DNA of 64,000 nucleotides, taken from positions 140,001-204,000 of the forward strand of contig NZ_CP019937.1 in NCBI RefSeq assembly GCF_002117445.1. The letters run 5' to 3'. This document shows, one piece after another, positions 1 through 11,853 of this stretch (positions within the stretch are counted from its first letter, which is position 1; the number at the start of each line of letters is the position of its first letter). The translations under genes and the position numbers were made by a program. Under the pieces are notes generated by a model that worked only from the letters and a program-made list of their open reading frames with translations, was not told the origin of the DNA and did not search any database. The DNA is from Ketogulonicigenium robustum (GTDB lineage: Bacteria > Pseudomonadota > Alphaproteobacteria > Rhodobacterales > Rhodobacteraceae).

Positions 1-2512
<2,512 letters not shown>

Positions 2513-2580
2513 CCAGAAATAGCTCAACCAAATCAAAAATCATACATAACAGTATACTTGAACAAAAATGCTTCTTTCCC

Positions 2581-2698
2581 GGTCTGGTGGATATAGCTCT
2601 TGCAAAACACCCGATCCCTTCCCGAACTCGGAAGTTAAGTGCAAAAACGCTGATGGTACTGCGACTTAAGTCGTGGGAGAGTAAGTCACCGCCAGACC
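2581..2698 (+). rRNA. rrf: 5S ribosomal RNA
   Basis: About 118 nt long. The ends GGTCTGGTGG and CCGCCAGACC pair to form helix I, and the internal CCGAACTCGGAAG loop is diagnostic of 5S rRNA. It lies about 70 nt after the 23S 3' end, with an AT-rich spacer between. Confidence 0.95.
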
Positions 2699-2742
2699 TG
2701 ATAAGAAGCATATCTCTCTCTATATACAAAAAATCCAAACAA

Positions 2743-2819
<77 letters not shown>

Positions 2820-2840
2820 ACAAATCCTACACTTTCCGCA

Positions 2841-2866
2841 ACCTCCCCTAAAACGGAGGTCTTTTG
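2841..2866 (+). terminator. terminator of the rRNA operon
   Basis: ACCTCC and GGAGGT form a 6-bp stem over an A-rich loop, followed by CTTTT, 21 nt after tRNA-fMet. The remaining stretch up to 3111 holds no convincing gene. Confidence 0.65.
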
Positions 2867-3111
2867 ATGCACAGACATCAGGTCCGCATTCAGGCTCAAA
2901 GCCAGAATAATGCCGGACAAGACAGCGAACAATCATCGAGCTGAGGCTTGAGCACCCATTGGTGCAGGTCGAGAAATCGAACGACGCGCGGATGGGTTTG
3001 ACGCGCGAAGAGTATAGAGCCCTGCGCACCCCTAGCGCCAGAAAATACTATTCTTGCTGTATCATGGTATTATACTGGACCTATATTTGGCTTTGATCTT
3101 GCAGGGGCATA

Positions 3112-3882
3112 GTGGAAGACCAGATCGCGACCCAACCGCGCCTTCTTGCTGATCGCATTGCTGCTGCCCTCGCGCAGGACGCGGGCGAGGACCCGCTTTA
3201 TCGCCGTTTGGCGCGGGCCATGCGCCTCCTCATCGCGGCGAGCGAGATGAAAAACAACGACAACCTGCCCTCCGAGCGACGCCTCGCCGAAGTCACAGGG
3301 CTGTCGCGGGTGACAGTACGAAAGGCGCTGACAGCTTTGGCCGAGGAAGGCATCATCGGTCGGCGCGCCGGGGCGCGTGCGCATGTCGTGAAAGATATCG
3401 ACCAATCGCTCTCGGTGCTTATCGGGTTTACGGCTGATATGCGACGGCGCGGGGCTGATGGCCGCTCGATCCTGCTGTCGCAAGATGTCGGGCTCCCGAC
3501 CCCTGACGAGGTTATTTTGTTAGGGATATCACCGACCGACAAGGTCATGCGGTTGTCGCGGGTGCGGCTGGCCGAGGATGAGCCGCTGGCGATCGAACAC
3601 GCGGTGGTGCCCGCTAATGCCGTGGGTGATGGGGTCATTGGGGCCTCGCTGTATGACAGGTTGCGGCAAAATGGTTTTCGTCCGTTTCGTGCTTTGCAGC
3701 GACTGCGGGTCGGGCTGGCCGATGCGGAGGAGGCGAGGCAGTTAGGCGTGGCGCCGGGCAGTCCTATTATGCGAATCGAGCGTCACGCCTTTTTGGAAAA
3801 CGGCCGTCCGATCGAAGTTACCAGATCCAGCTATCGTGGGGATCGCTACGACTTTGTCGCGGAAATGCAGATAGATGAATAG
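3112..3882 (+). CDS. GntR/HutC-family transcriptional regulator with UTRA domain
   Basis: A 256-aa regulator. The N-terminal winged helix (about residues 25-95) shows the GntR pattern NLPSERRLAEVTGLSRVTVRKAL. The C-terminal UTRA-like ligand domain (about 110-250) contains PIMRIERHAFLENGRPIEV. The GTG start is chosen for the GCAGGGG ribosome-binding site just upstream. Regulators of this subfamily often sense sugar phosphates or amino sugars. The neighbours (GH3 hexosaminidase and ABC importer on the same strand) suggest it represses that uptake operon. A short palindrome GTATTATAC at 3067-3075 lies in its leader and could be part of an operator. The ligand is unknown. Confidence 0.9.
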   Translation: MEDQIATQPRLLADRIAAALAQDAGEDPLYRRLARAMRLLIAASEMKNNDNLPSERRLAEVTGLSRVTVRKALTALAEEGIIGRRAGARAHVVKDIDQSLSVLIGFTADMRRRGADGRSILLSQDVGLPTPDEVILLGISPTDKVMRLSRVRLAEDEPLAIEHAVVPANAVGDGVIGASLYDRLRQNGFRPFRALQRLRVGLADAEEARQLGVAPGSPIMRIERHAFLENGRPIEVTRSSYRGDRYDFVAEMQIDE

Positions 3883-3978
3883 GCAACAAGCGGTCGTAGG
3901 CAGGCTGGTATTAATCCGGTATTGTCTCGGCACGGCTTTGCCGCGTAAGGATGTGGAACTTCATCCGTCTGGGGGGAC

Positions 3979-4476
3979 ATGAAGATGGATATGCTGGTGA
4001 ATCTTTACGCGCGTCCGCTCGAGGGGTTGGCGGCGCGTGTGGCTGGCCTTGCTGCGCAGGGCATCACCATTCGCCGTGCTTTGCCGCCCGAAATGCACTT
4101 GCTGCAAGACTGGGTGGCCACGCATTTCAGCGCCTATTGGGTCAGCGAGCTGACCGTCGCGATGGCGCATCAGCCCCCCGGCTGCTGGATCGCGGTCGAG
4201 AATGGGGCCTTGGTGGGCTTTGCTTGCCACGATGCGACGGCGCGCGGCTTCTTCGGGCCGACGGGGGTTTCGGCTGACCATCGCGGCAAGGGTATCGGGC
4301 TTGGGCTGCTGTATCACACGTTGATGGCGATGCGCGCGCAGGGCCATGCCTATGCCATTATCGGTTCGGTGGGGCCTGCGGATTTCTACGCCCAAACTGT
4401 CGGGGCGATGCCCATTCCTGCGGACGATGCCGGCATTTATCAGGGCCTGCTGCGCCGCCCCGAAACCACTGCCTAA
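3979..4476 (+). CDS. GNAT-family N-acetyltransferase
   Basis: A 165-aa single-domain acetyltransferase. The acetyl-CoA pyrophosphate loop is VSADHRGKGIGLGLL (RxxGxG/A type), followed by the fold's terminal FYAQTVGAMP segment. The ATG has a strong G-rich ribosome-binding site (GGGGGGAC). It sits between the GntR regulator and the GH3 hexosaminidase on the same strand, so it may act on the amino sugar or peptide released from the imported substrate. That role is inferred from position only. The substrate cannot be read from the sequence. Confidence 0.85.
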   Translation: MKMDMLVNLYARPLEGLAARVAGLAAQGITIRRALPPEMHLLQDWVATHFSAYWVSELTVAMAHQPPGCWIAVENGALVGFACHDATARGFFGPTGVSADHRGKGIGLGLLYHTLMAMRAQGHAYAIIGSVGPADFYAQTVGAMPIPADDAGIYQGLLRRPETTA

Positions 4477-4491
4477 GAAAAGAGACCACAT

Positions 4492-5514
4492 ATGACCACC
4501 ACGCCGCTTGCGCTTTGTATCGGTATGCCGGGAACCACGCTGAGCGCGGATGAAGTCGCGTTTTTGCGCGATGCGAACCCTTTTGGGCTGTTCGTGTTCA
4601 AGCGTAATTTGGAGACGCCCGATCAGATCCGCCGCCTGACAGCGCAGTTCCGCGAGGCTGTTGGCCGTGATGACGCGCAGGTCTTCGTCGACCAAGAAGG
4701 CGGGCGCGTCACGCGTCTGGATAACGGCAATTGGCCGCTATTCCGCCCTTTGGCCGATTTTGGTGCTTTGGCCCACAAAGATATGGAACTGGCCCAGCAT
4801 GCCCTGCGCCTGTCGACGCTTGCGATGGGTACGATGCTGGCGGATTTGACGTTGAACAGTGGTGCGTCGCCAGTGGTGGATTTGCGCCGCGATTACACGC
4901 ACGGCGTGATGGGCCACCGCGTTTTGGATGGCGACCCTGCCATCGTCAGCGCGCTGGGGCGCGTTATCGTCGATGCGTTGCTGGAAACCGGCCAACTGCC
5001 GATGATCAAGCACATCCCGGGCTATGGCCATGTCGAGGTCGACCCCCATCTAGAGTTGCCTGTTGTGAATGCGTCGTTGGACGATATGCGGGCCAGCGAC
5101 TTCCTGCCGTTCTTGGCGCTGAAAGATTCGCCTTGGGCCATGGTCGCGCACACACTTTATACGCAGATCGACGCCGAAAATGTTGCAACCCAGTCGCCTG
5201 CCATTTTGTCGCTGATCCGGAACGAGCTAGACTACGACGGCGTGCTGATCAGCGATTGCATCACAATGGATGCCTTGTCGGGCACTTGGCCCGAGCGTGT
5301 GGCCCGCGTCTTGGGGGCAGGCTACGATATTGCCCTGCAGTGCCAAGGCGAATTGTCGGATTATGTCGCCTCGGCCAATGTCTCTCGGCCGCTGAGCGCG
5401 GAAACGATGGCCCGTATCACACGGGGCACAGCGCTGCTGGGCGATACGCATGTCGATGTCTGGCAAACGCATGCCGAAGTCGAAGATATGTTCAAATCTG
5501 CTGGTGCTCTTTAA
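4492..5514 (+). CDS. glycoside hydrolase family 3, NagZ-like beta-N-acetylhexosaminidase
   Basis: 340 aa, the normal length of single-domain NagZ enzymes. It has the NagZ loop KHIPGYGHVEVDPH (residues 173-186), whose Asp184/His186 pair corresponds to the Asp-His general acid/base of the family. The likely nucleophile is Asp255 in GVLISDCITMD. NagZ enzymes remove beta-linked GlcNAc from anhydro-muropeptides or chito-oligosaccharides in the cytoplasm. No signal peptide is visible, which fits action after import. The gene starts 15 bp after the acetyltransferase and is followed by a complete ABC importer. A dedicated chitobiose or muropeptide role instead of general recycling is inferred from that linkage. 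Confidence 0.88.
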   Translation: MTTTPLALCIGMPGTTLSADEVAFLRDANPFGLFVFKRNLETPDQIRRLTAQFREAVGRDDAQVFVDQEGGRVTRLDNGNWPLFRPLADFGALAHKDMELAQHALRLSTLAMGTMLADLTLNSGASPVVDLRRDYTHGVMGHRVLDGDPAIVSALGRVIVDALLETGQLPMIKHIPGYGHVEVDPHLELPVVNASLDDMRASDFLPFLALKDSPWAMVAHTLYTQIDAENVATQSPAILSLIRNELDYDGVLISDCITMDALSGTWPERVARVLGAGYDIALQCQGELSDYVASANVSRPLSAETMARITRGTALLGDTHVDVWQTHAEVEDMFKSAGAL

Positions 5515-5556
5515 CGCGCACCAAACCCATTAAAGAACCAACAGGAGAGTGACATC

Positions 5557-7224
5557 ATGAAGAAAAATCATTTGTTGTCCGCGCTTTCGGCGGCTGCTCT
5601 TGCGGCGGGGCTGACCACAGCAGCCCCCGTTTCGGCCGAGGCGATTTTGTCGCTGAACGCCGAAGCAGCAACCACATGGGTCCGGAACTTCAACCCCTTC
5701 GCGCAAACCACGTCGCGCTATACGACGATGGATTTCATTTACGAACCCTTGGTCGTCTTTAACCGCCTGCAGGGCGGCGCGGCCCACTACCGTCTGGCCG
5801 AAAGCTATGAACTGGCCGACGATCTGATGTCGATAACCTTCAAGCTGCGTGATGGGCTGAAGTGGTCGGACGGTGCGCCGTTCACCGCGGATGACGTCGT
5901 TTTCACCTTTGACTACATCAAAGAAAATCCGGCGCTCGACTTCATCTCGGTCTGGGGCGATCTGACCTCGGTTGAAAAGGTCGACGAGACATCGGTGCGG
6001 TTCAACCTGAACAAGCCCAACTCGCTGATTGCCAACACGATCGTCGAAATGCCGATCGTCCCGCAGCACATCTGGTCGGAAGTCGCCGATCCGGTCACGT
6101 TTGCGAACGAAAGCCCCGTGGGTTCGGGCCCGATGACCGAGATCACGCGCTTTACCCCCCAAGTCTACGAGCAGTGCCGCAATCCCCATTATTGGGATAA
6201 CGACAGCCTGTTCGTTGACTGCATCCGCATGCCGCAACTGGCTGACAACCAGCAACTGCTGGGCGCGCTGAATGCCGGCACGGTGGAATGGGCGACCAGC
6301 TTTGTGCCGGACATCGACAATTCCTTCGTCTCGACCGACCCCGAGAACCACAAATACTGGTTCACGCCGTCCTCGCTGGTGTCGTTCCAGCTCAGCTTTA
6401 CCGCACCCGACGAAAACAACCGCAAGGCGTTTAACGACATCAACTTCCGCCGCGCCCTGAGCATGTTGATCGACCGCCAGACGATCATAGACATCGCGGG
6501 TTATGGCTATCCCGTTGTGAACGAAGACCCCTCGATGCTGGGCGAGCTGTACAAAGCCTTTGCAAACCCCGAGGTCGAGGCCCAATTCGGTCAATATGGC
6601 CGCTTCGATTTTGACGCCGCCATCGCGCTGCTGGACGAGGCAGGCTATGTCGACGCCAACGGTGACGGCTTGCGCGACAACCCCGATGGCACGCCGATTA
6701 ATATCGACATCAACGTGCCCAGCGGTTGGACCGACTGGATCGACGCCGTGCAGATCGCGATGGAAACGCTGACCGAAGCGGGCCTGAAAGTGTCAATGAG
6801 CACGCCCGATTCCGCCGTTTGGGGTGCCGATCTGATTGCGGGGAATTATTCGATGACGCTGAACGCGCTGGCGTCGGCTTCGAACCCGTATTTCCCCTAT
6901 CGCCAGACCTTTAACCCCGAAGACTTCGGCAAAAGCCGCTTTGCCGCGCCGCATTGGTCGGACGAGCGTCTGATGGATCTGCTGAACACCTATACCACCA
7001 TCAAGGATGCCGATCAGCAAAAGGCGATCATGGACGAGATTCAGCTAATCGTGGCCGAAGCACTGCCGATTATCCCCGTCTACAACAGCCCCGCGTTCTT
7101 TGAATATAATACTAAGAACTTCACGGGTTGGTTCGACGCGGATAATCCGGTTGCATCGCCCGTCGTATCGCGCGTGAACCGTACGCGTCTGCTGCAGCTG
7201 CTGGCCCTGCGTCCGGTGGAATAA
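5557..7224 (+). CDS. ABC transporter substrate-binding protein, family 5 (peptide/oligosaccharide type)
   Basis: 555 aa with a Sec signal peptide (MKKN, hydrophobic stretch, cleavage after about residue 28 at VSA-EA). The rest follows the SBP_bac_5 layout: FIYEPLVVFN near residue 70, then LKWSDGAPFTADDVVFTF, the family signature. Family 5 proteins bind peptides, nickel, cello- or chito-oligosaccharides. The NagZ-like gene upstream favours an amino-sugar-containing ligand. AGGAGAG precedes the ATG. A hairpin after the stop separates it from the permeases and may raise its relative expression. It is periplasmic. Confidence 0.92.
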   Translation: MKKNHLLSALSAAALAAGLTTAAPVSAEAILSLNAEAATTWVRNFNPFAQTTSRYTTMDFIYEPLVVFNRLQGGAAHYRLAESYELADDLMSITFKLRDGLKWSDGAPFTADDVVFTFDYIKENPALDFISVWGDLTSVEKVDETSVRFNLNKPNSLIANTIVEMPIVPQHIWSEVADPVTFANESPVGSGPMTEITRFTPQVYEQCRNPHYWDNDSLFVDCIRMPQLADNQQLLGALNAGTVEWATSFVPDIDNSFVSTDPENHKYWFTPSSLVSFQLSFTAPDENNRKAFNDINFRRALSMLIDRQTIIDIAGYGYPVVNEDPSMLGELYKAFANPEVEAQFGQYGRFDFDAAIALLDEAGYVDANGDGLRDNPDGTPINIDINVPSGWTDWIDAVQIAMETLTEAGLKVSMSTPDSAVWGADLIAGNYSMTLNALASASNPYFPYRQTFNPEDFGKSRFAAPHWSDERLMDLLNTYTTIKDADQQKAIMDEIQLIVAEALPIIPVYNSPAFFEYNTKNFTGWFDADNPVASPVVSRVNRTRLLQLLALRPVE

Positions 7225-7244
7225 CCCACCTGCGGGTGGTAATT

Positions 7245-7274
7245 GGGGCGTGCCGTTGGGCGCGCCCCCTTTTT
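7245..7274 (+). terminator. intra-operon hairpin with T-run
   Basis: GGGGCG pairs with CGCCCC across a 12-nt loop and is followed by CTTTTT. It lies between the binding-protein gene and the first permease, so it probably acts as a partial terminator or 3'-end stabiliser, a common arrangement in ABC importers. Confidence 0.6.
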
Positions 7275-7295
7275 CTCGATTGAAATGGGGTTCTC

Positions 7296-8273
7296 ATGGC
7301 CTTTTTGTTGCGACGGCTGATGTTTTACCTCGCGGCTTTTCTAGTTGCGGCGACCATCAACTTCTTTCTGCCGCGGATGATGCCGGGGGACCCGATTGAC
7401 ATCATGTTCTCTAGCGCGGGATCCAGTCTGACGCTGGAAAATCTGAATGCGCTGAAGCTGACGTTCGGCTTTATCGATGCGCCGCTGGGGCAGCAGTATC
7501 TGGCCTACTTGCGTAGTGTGTTCACGGGCGATCTGGGCATGTCGATCAAGTACTTCCCGATGCCGGTGTCTGAACTGCTGGGCCGTTCGCTGATATGGAC
7601 GGTTTCACTGGTGGGGATCGCCACGGTGATCAGCTTTATCCTTGGCACACTGCTGGGCGTGATGGCTGCGTGGAAGCGCGGGTCTCGGTTTGATTCCGCC
7701 GTCTCGCTTTTGGCCATCTTTGCTACGTCGATCCCTGCGGTGGTTGTGGCGCTGCTGGTGCTGTTCGTCTTTGGCTACGAGTTGCGCTGGTTCCCCAACG
7801 GTTATGCCGCCGATCCGCTGATCGACCCTGCCTTTAGCTGGCAGTATATCCAGTCCGTTCTGTACCACGGGACGCTGCCGCTGGTGACGCTGGTCTTTGT
7901 GCTGACGGGCGGCTTTTTGGTCACTATGCGCAACAATATGATCAACCTGCTGGGCGAGGATTACATCGTCATGGGCCGCGCCAAGGGCTTGGCCGAACGT
8001 GATGTGATGCTGTGGTATGCCGCGCGCAACGCGCTGCTGCCAACCGTATCCAACCTTGCCATTGCGCTGGGAACAGTCCTCAGCGGATCGTTGGTGGTCG
8101 AGGTGGTGTTCAACTACCCTGGCCTTGGCAACACGCTGTATCAAGCCATTTTGGCCCGCGACTATCCGGTGATCCAAGGGCAGCTGCTGATTATGACGGG
8201 TGCCATGCTGGTCGCGAATTTCGTGGTCGACCTCAGCTACGTGCTGCTTGACCCGCGTCTGAAGAAGGCCTGA
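7296..8273 (+). CDS. ABC transporter permease, DppB type
   Basis: 325 aa, an inner-membrane permease with an N-terminal transmembrane helix (residues 7-27) and five more predicted helices. The BPD_transp_1 cytoplasmic EAA-like loop GRAKGLAERDVMLWYAARNALLP near residues 227-249 docks to the ATPases. The usual DppB N-terminal motif (FFLPRMMPGDPID) is present. It is followed 4 nt later by the DppC-type permease, so the two are translationally coupled and should form the heterodimeric channel. Confidence 0.93.
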   Translation: MAFLLRRLMFYLAAFLVAATINFFLPRMMPGDPIDIMFSSAGSSLTLENLNALKLTFGFIDAPLGQQYLAYLRSVFTGDLGMSIKYFPMPVSELLGRSLIWTVSLVGIATVISFILGTLLGVMAAWKRGSRFDSAVSLLAIFATSIPAVVVALLVLFVFGYELRWFPNGYAADPLIDPAFSWQYIQSVLYHGTLPLVTLVFVLTGGFLVTMRNNMINLLGEDYIVMGRAKGLAERDVMLWYAARNALLPTVSNLAIALGTVLSGSLVVEVVFNYPGLGNTLYQAILARDYPVIQGQLLIMTGAMLVANFVVDLSYVLLDPRLKKA

Positions 8274-8277
8274 TCTG

Positions 8278-9165
8278 ATGGATGTTTTGAAAAAACTCTG
8301 GCAGAACAAAAAGGTTCTGATCGGTTTGGCGATTGTCGGGACGCTGGTCTTGATGGCCATTTTCGCGCCCTTGCTGACCGAATACAGCCCGACCCGCCGT
8401 GTCGGGCGTCCGCACCAGCCGCCATCATGGGATCACATCATGGGAACCACCCGTCTGGGCCATGATGTGTTTACGCGATTCCTTTACGGCGCGCGGACAT
8501 CGCTGATGGTGGGTCTTGGTGCCGGCATTCTGATTACCGTCATCGGGACCTTTTTGGGGATTCTGGCAGGCTATAAGGGCGGCTGGATTGACGAAGTCAT
8601 CAACTTCTTCACCAATATGGTGCTGGTCGTGCCAAACCTGCCGCTGCTGTTGGTGCTGGCTGCGTTTATCGGGCAAGTGAACCCGTGGGTTATCGCACTG
8701 ATCTTGGGCTTTACGTCATGGGCGTGGGGGGTGCGGGTTACCCGTGCCCAGACCCTGTCGATCCGCGAGCGTGACTTTGTGAAGTCTGCCGAGATGTTGG
8801 GCGAACCCGCTTGGCGCATCATGTTGTTCGAGATTTTCCCGAACCTGATTTCCATCGTCGGCATCAACTTCATCGGCAGCGTGATTTTCGCCGTCATCAC
8901 CGAAGCCACGCTGGAGTTTTTGGGCCTTGGCGACCCTAATACCGTGTCGTGGGGCATCATGCTTTATAACGCGCAAAACGCCTCGGCGCTGGTTGTCGGC
9001 GCGTGGTGGGATCTGCTGGCACCCTGCTTTGGCTTGGCGGTGCTGGGCCTTGGGTTGGCGCTGATCAACTTTGCCATCGACGAGATGGCTAACCCGCGGC
9101 TGCGGACCGGCACCATTCTGGGCCGCTGGTTCGGCCTTGTCCGCGCAGGCGAGGGCAAGCTATGA
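8278..9165 (+). CDS. ABC transporter permease, DppC type
   Basis: 295 aa. The N-terminal OppC-type region (MDVLKKLWQNKKVLIG, then a transmembrane helix) is followed by DPT-like HIMGTTRLGHDVFTRFLYGARTSL, diagnostic of DppC/OppC permeases. The EAA loop is KSAEMLGEPAWRIMLFEIFPN. It partners the preceding DppB-type protein. Its stop overlaps the next ATPase start by 4 nt (ATGA). Confidence 0.93.
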   Translation: MDVLKKLWQNKKVLIGLAIVGTLVLMAIFAPLLTEYSPTRRVGRPHQPPSWDHIMGTTRLGHDVFTRFLYGARTSLMVGLGAGILITVIGTFLGILAGYKGGWIDEVINFFTNMVLVVPNLPLLLVLAAFIGQVNPWVIALILGFTSWAWGVRVTRAQTLSIRERDFVKSAEMLGEPAWRIMLFEIFPNLISIVGINFIGSVIFAVITEATLEFLGLGDPNTVSWGIMLYNAQNASALVVGAWWDLLAPCFGLAVLGLGLALINFAIDEMANPRLRTGTILGRWFGLVRAGEGKL

Positions 9166-9980
9166 CCGATCCCGTATTGTCGATCCGCAATCTGACGATT
9201 GATTACATCGGGCAGACCAGCGACTTCCACGCCGTGAAAAACGTCAGCTTCGATGTTGGTCGGGGCGAGTTTTTTGGGCTGGCGGGGGAATCGGGCTGCG
9301 GCAAAAGCACGATCGCTTTCGCCGTCAGCCGGCTGCACCGCCCGCCAGCGCTGATCCGCAAGGGCAGCCAGATCCTGCTAGAGGGCCGCGATGTCCTGCA
9401 GTTGGATAACAAAGGCTTGCGCGATTTCCGCTGGCGCGAGGTTGCGATGGTATTCCAAAGCGCCATGAACTCGCTGAACCCTGTTCTGACCATCGGGGAT
9501 CAGTTCCATGATGTGCTGCATGCCCACGCTGGGATGACGCGTGCCCAATCGCGCGCCCGCGCGGCAGAATTGTTGGCGCTGGTCGATATTCCCGCCCATC
9601 GGCTGGATGCCTATCCGCATCAATGTTCGGGCGGCATGCGGCAGCGCATCGTGATTGCGATCTGCCTGGCGTTGAACCCCAAATTGCTGATCATGGATGA
9701 ACCCACGACTGCGTTGGACGTTGTGGTGCAGCACGAGATTTTGCAACGCATCAATGTCTTGCGCAAAGAGTTGGGCTTTTCGGTTCTATTCATCACCCAC
9801 GATCTGGGCTTGATGGTGCAGGTCAGCGACCGCATTGGCATCATGCTAGAGGGCGAGCTGGTCGAGGTGGGCGAGGCTCAGACCATCTACAACGCCCCGC
9901 AGCACCCCTATACCCGCCGTCTATGGGCGGCGATGCCGCGCTTGCACGGTGCCCGACTGCGTCAGGAGGCTGAACAATGA
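9162..9980 (+). CDS. ABC transporter ATP-binding protein, DppD type
   Basis: 272 aa ATPase with Walker A GESGCGKS, signature CSGGMRQRI, Walker B LLIMDEPTTALD and H-loop ITHDLGL. It lacks the C-terminal oligopeptide extension with cysteines seen in some DppD proteins, ending soon after the YNAPQHPYTRRLW segment. It overlaps its neighbours on both sides by 4 nt, consistent with one transcript. It energises the importer from the cytoplasmic face. Confidence 0.93.
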   Translation: MTDPVLSIRNLTIDYIGQTSDFHAVKNVSFDVGRGEFFGLAGESGCGKSTIAFAVSRLHRPPALIRKGSQILLEGRDVLQLDNKGLRDFRWREVAMVFQSAMNSLNPVLTIGDQFHDVLHAHAGMTRAQSRARAAELLALVDIPAHRLDAYPHQCSGGMRQRIVIAICLALNPKLLIMDEPTTALDVVVQHEILQRINVLRKELGFSVLFITHDLGLMVQVSDRIGIMLEGELVEVGEAQTIYNAPQHPYTRRLWAAMPRLHGARLRQEAEQ

Positions 9981-10894
9981 CGACCCTTTCGGATCAGCCT
10001 GTTCTGGCCTTGCAGAATGTTTCAAAGACATTCGGCAGCAAGGAAAACCCGATCTACGCGGCCCGCGATATCAACTTCGGCCTCTATCCGGGCCGGACGT
10101 TGGCGCTGGTCGGAGAATCAGGTTCGGGCAAAACCACTGTCGCGCGCTTGCTGATGCGGGAATATATCCCTGACGCGGGTCAGTTGACGTTCCGTGGTGC
10201 CCCGGTGCAGGGGGCAAGCAAAGCCAGCCTGCGGGCCTATCGTAGCGCGGTGCAAATGGTGTTTCAGGACCCGTTTTCGTCCCTGAATCCCACGCGCACG
10301 ATCCATCACCACCTATCGCGCCCGCTGCACCTGCATCGCCCCGATCTGGATCGTAAGGGGCGCGAGGCCGCGATTATCGACCTGCTCGCCCGTGTGCAGC
10401 TGGACCCCGCGCGCGTGTTGCACAAGTTCCCGCACGAGCTATCGGGTGGTATGCGTCAGCGTATCAGCATTGCACGGGCCTTGGCCGTGAACCCGCAGGT
10501 GATTGTGGCAGACGAGCCGACCTCGATGCTTGATGTATCGGTGCGGCTTGGCATTTTGAACCTGCTCAATGACATGAAGTCCGAGCTGGGGCTCGCGCTG
10601 CTCTATATCACCCATGATATCGCAACAGCGCGATTTGTGGCCGAGGATATCATGGTCATGTATGCGGGGCAGGTTGTTGAATGGGGCGATATGGACAGTG
10701 TTCTGACCAATCCGCAGCACCCCTACACGCGTTTGCTGTTGGCGGCGGTGCCCGACCCTGACCGCCGGATAGATGCCGCTGCCCCCCAGAACGAACTGGC
10801 GCGTGTCGAGGATATCCGCGCGGCATCCGCACGTGTACAAACCGAGGTGCAGCAGATTGCGCCCAACCATTTTATCCGTAAAATCAATCTATAA
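9977..10894 (+). CDS. ABC transporter ATP-binding protein, DppF type
   Basis: 305 aa, the second ATPase of the importer. It has Walker A GESGSGKTT, Q-loop VFQDPFSSLNPTRT (typical of the DppF/OppF subfamily), signature LSGGMRQRIS, Walker B VIVADEPTSMLD and H-loop ITHDIATARF. The start overlaps the previous stop as ATGA. It completes a five-component importer from 5557 to 10894. Confidence 0.93.
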   Translation: MTTLSDQPVLALQNVSKTFGSKENPIYAARDINFGLYPGRTLALVGESGSGKTTVARLLMREYIPDAGQLTFRGAPVQGASKASLRAYRSAVQMVFQDPFSSLNPTRTIHHHLSRPLHLHRPDLDRKGREAAIIDLLARVQLDPARVLHKFPHELSGGMRQRISIARALAVNPQVIVADEPTSMLDVSVRLGILNLLNDMKSELGLALLYITHDIATARFVAEDIMVMYAGQVVEWGDMDSVLTNPQHPYTRLLLAAVPDPDRRIDAAAPQNELARVEDIRAASARVQTEVQQIAPNHFIRKINL

Positions 10895-10936
10895 GACTCG
10901 GGGTTTCACCCATGCATCCGACAGTGGAGTGTTTTT

Positions 10937-11818
10937 ATGGATCGAATGATAAAGACCGGCGTCGCAGCTTTTGCGGCGCTGGCCATGACGGCTGCAGTCG
11001 CGCAGGCTGAGATGCGCGAAACGGTGGTGAACATCCCTTCGCAGGGGGTGAATATGGTGGGCACACTGGCACTGCCCGATGTAGAAAACCCGCCGGTGGT
11101 GCTGATGTTCCACGGCTTTGGCGGTGTGCGGGACGAATTGGAAATCCCCAGCGAGGGCAAAGGCATCTTCGCCTATACCGCCGCCGCGCTGGCCGATGCG
11201 GGCTTTGCCTCGCTGCGAATAGATTTTGTCAAATCGGGCGATAGCGATGGGGACTTTGCCGATACCACGCTGGAGGGGCAGGTCGGCGACGCCCTGACCG
11301 CCTATGCGTGGTTGAAGGATAATGATACAGTCAGCGATGCCATCTACCTGATCGGTTGGAGCCAAGGCGGTTTCGTCGCGGCGACAACCGCCGGCCGTTT
11401 GGCCGCGCAGGGCGACGCGCCGCAGGCTGTGGCCCTGTGGGCCGCTGTCGCGGAACCCGAACCGACCTTCCGCGCTTTGCTTGGCCCAGATTTGTTCGAC
11501 GCTGGTCTGGCCGCAGGGGATGAGCCTGTTGTAGCGACCATGCCTTGGGGTAATCAAATCGCGCTGAAGCGCCCGTTCTTTGAAAGTGTGGTTGCTGCCA
11601 AACCGCTGCAGGAAATCCTGCCCTACACCGGCCCGCTGCTGGTCGCACACGGCACGACAGATGTGATTGTCCCTTACGATGCGCAACAAAAATACATCGA
11701 CGCGCATCAAGGCGATGAAATCGCCTTTACCCGCGAGATGGACCACGGGTTCGATATCTATAATGATACCAGTGATTTGGACGATATGATCGCCGCGACG
11801 ATCGACTGGTTCAAGTAA
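10937..11818 (+). CDS. secreted alpha/beta hydrolase
   Basis: 293 aa with a signal peptide (cleavage likely after AVAQA, about residue 22). The hydrolase fold has an oxyanion HGFGG near residue 54, nucleophile Ser142 in GWSQGG, acid Asp242 in HGTTDVIVP and catalytic His270 in MDHGFDIY. It belongs to the broad family that includes acyl-peptidase-like and ester hydrolases; the substrate is not predictable. It lies 42 nt after the last ABC gene on the same strand and before a strong terminator, so it probably belongs to the uptake operon and may process substrate in the periplasm. Confidence 0.85.
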   Translation: MDRMIKTGVAAFAALAMTAAVAQAEMRETVVNIPSQGVNMVGTLALPDVENPPVVLMFHGFGGVRDELEIPSEGKGIFAYTAAALADAGFASLRIDFVKSGDSDGDFADTTLEGQVGDALTAYAWLKDNDTVSDAIYLIGWSQGGFVAATTAGRLAAQGDAPQAVALWAAVAEPEPTFRALLGPDLFDAGLAAGDEPVVATMPWGNQIALKRPFFESVVAAKPLQEILPYTGPLLVAHGTTDVIVPYDAQQKYIDAHQGDEIAFTREMDHGFDIYNDTSDLDDMIAATIDWFK

Positions 11819-11822
11819 ATGC

Positions 11823-11853
11823 AAATGGCGCCCCGCAGGGCGCCATTTTTTAG
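11823..11853. terminator. bidirectional terminator
   Basis: ATGGCGCCC and GGGCGCCAT form a 9-bp stem followed by TTTTT on the plus strand. It separates the ABC/hydrolase operon from the convergent formaldehyde operon and overlaps the last codons of the glyoxalase-like gene. Confidence 0.85.

Noticed and set aside
5530-6594. A 354-codon minus-strand frame opposite the substrate-binding protein
   Set aside because: Antisense shadow of a clear family 5 binding protein, with no domain or ribosome-binding site.
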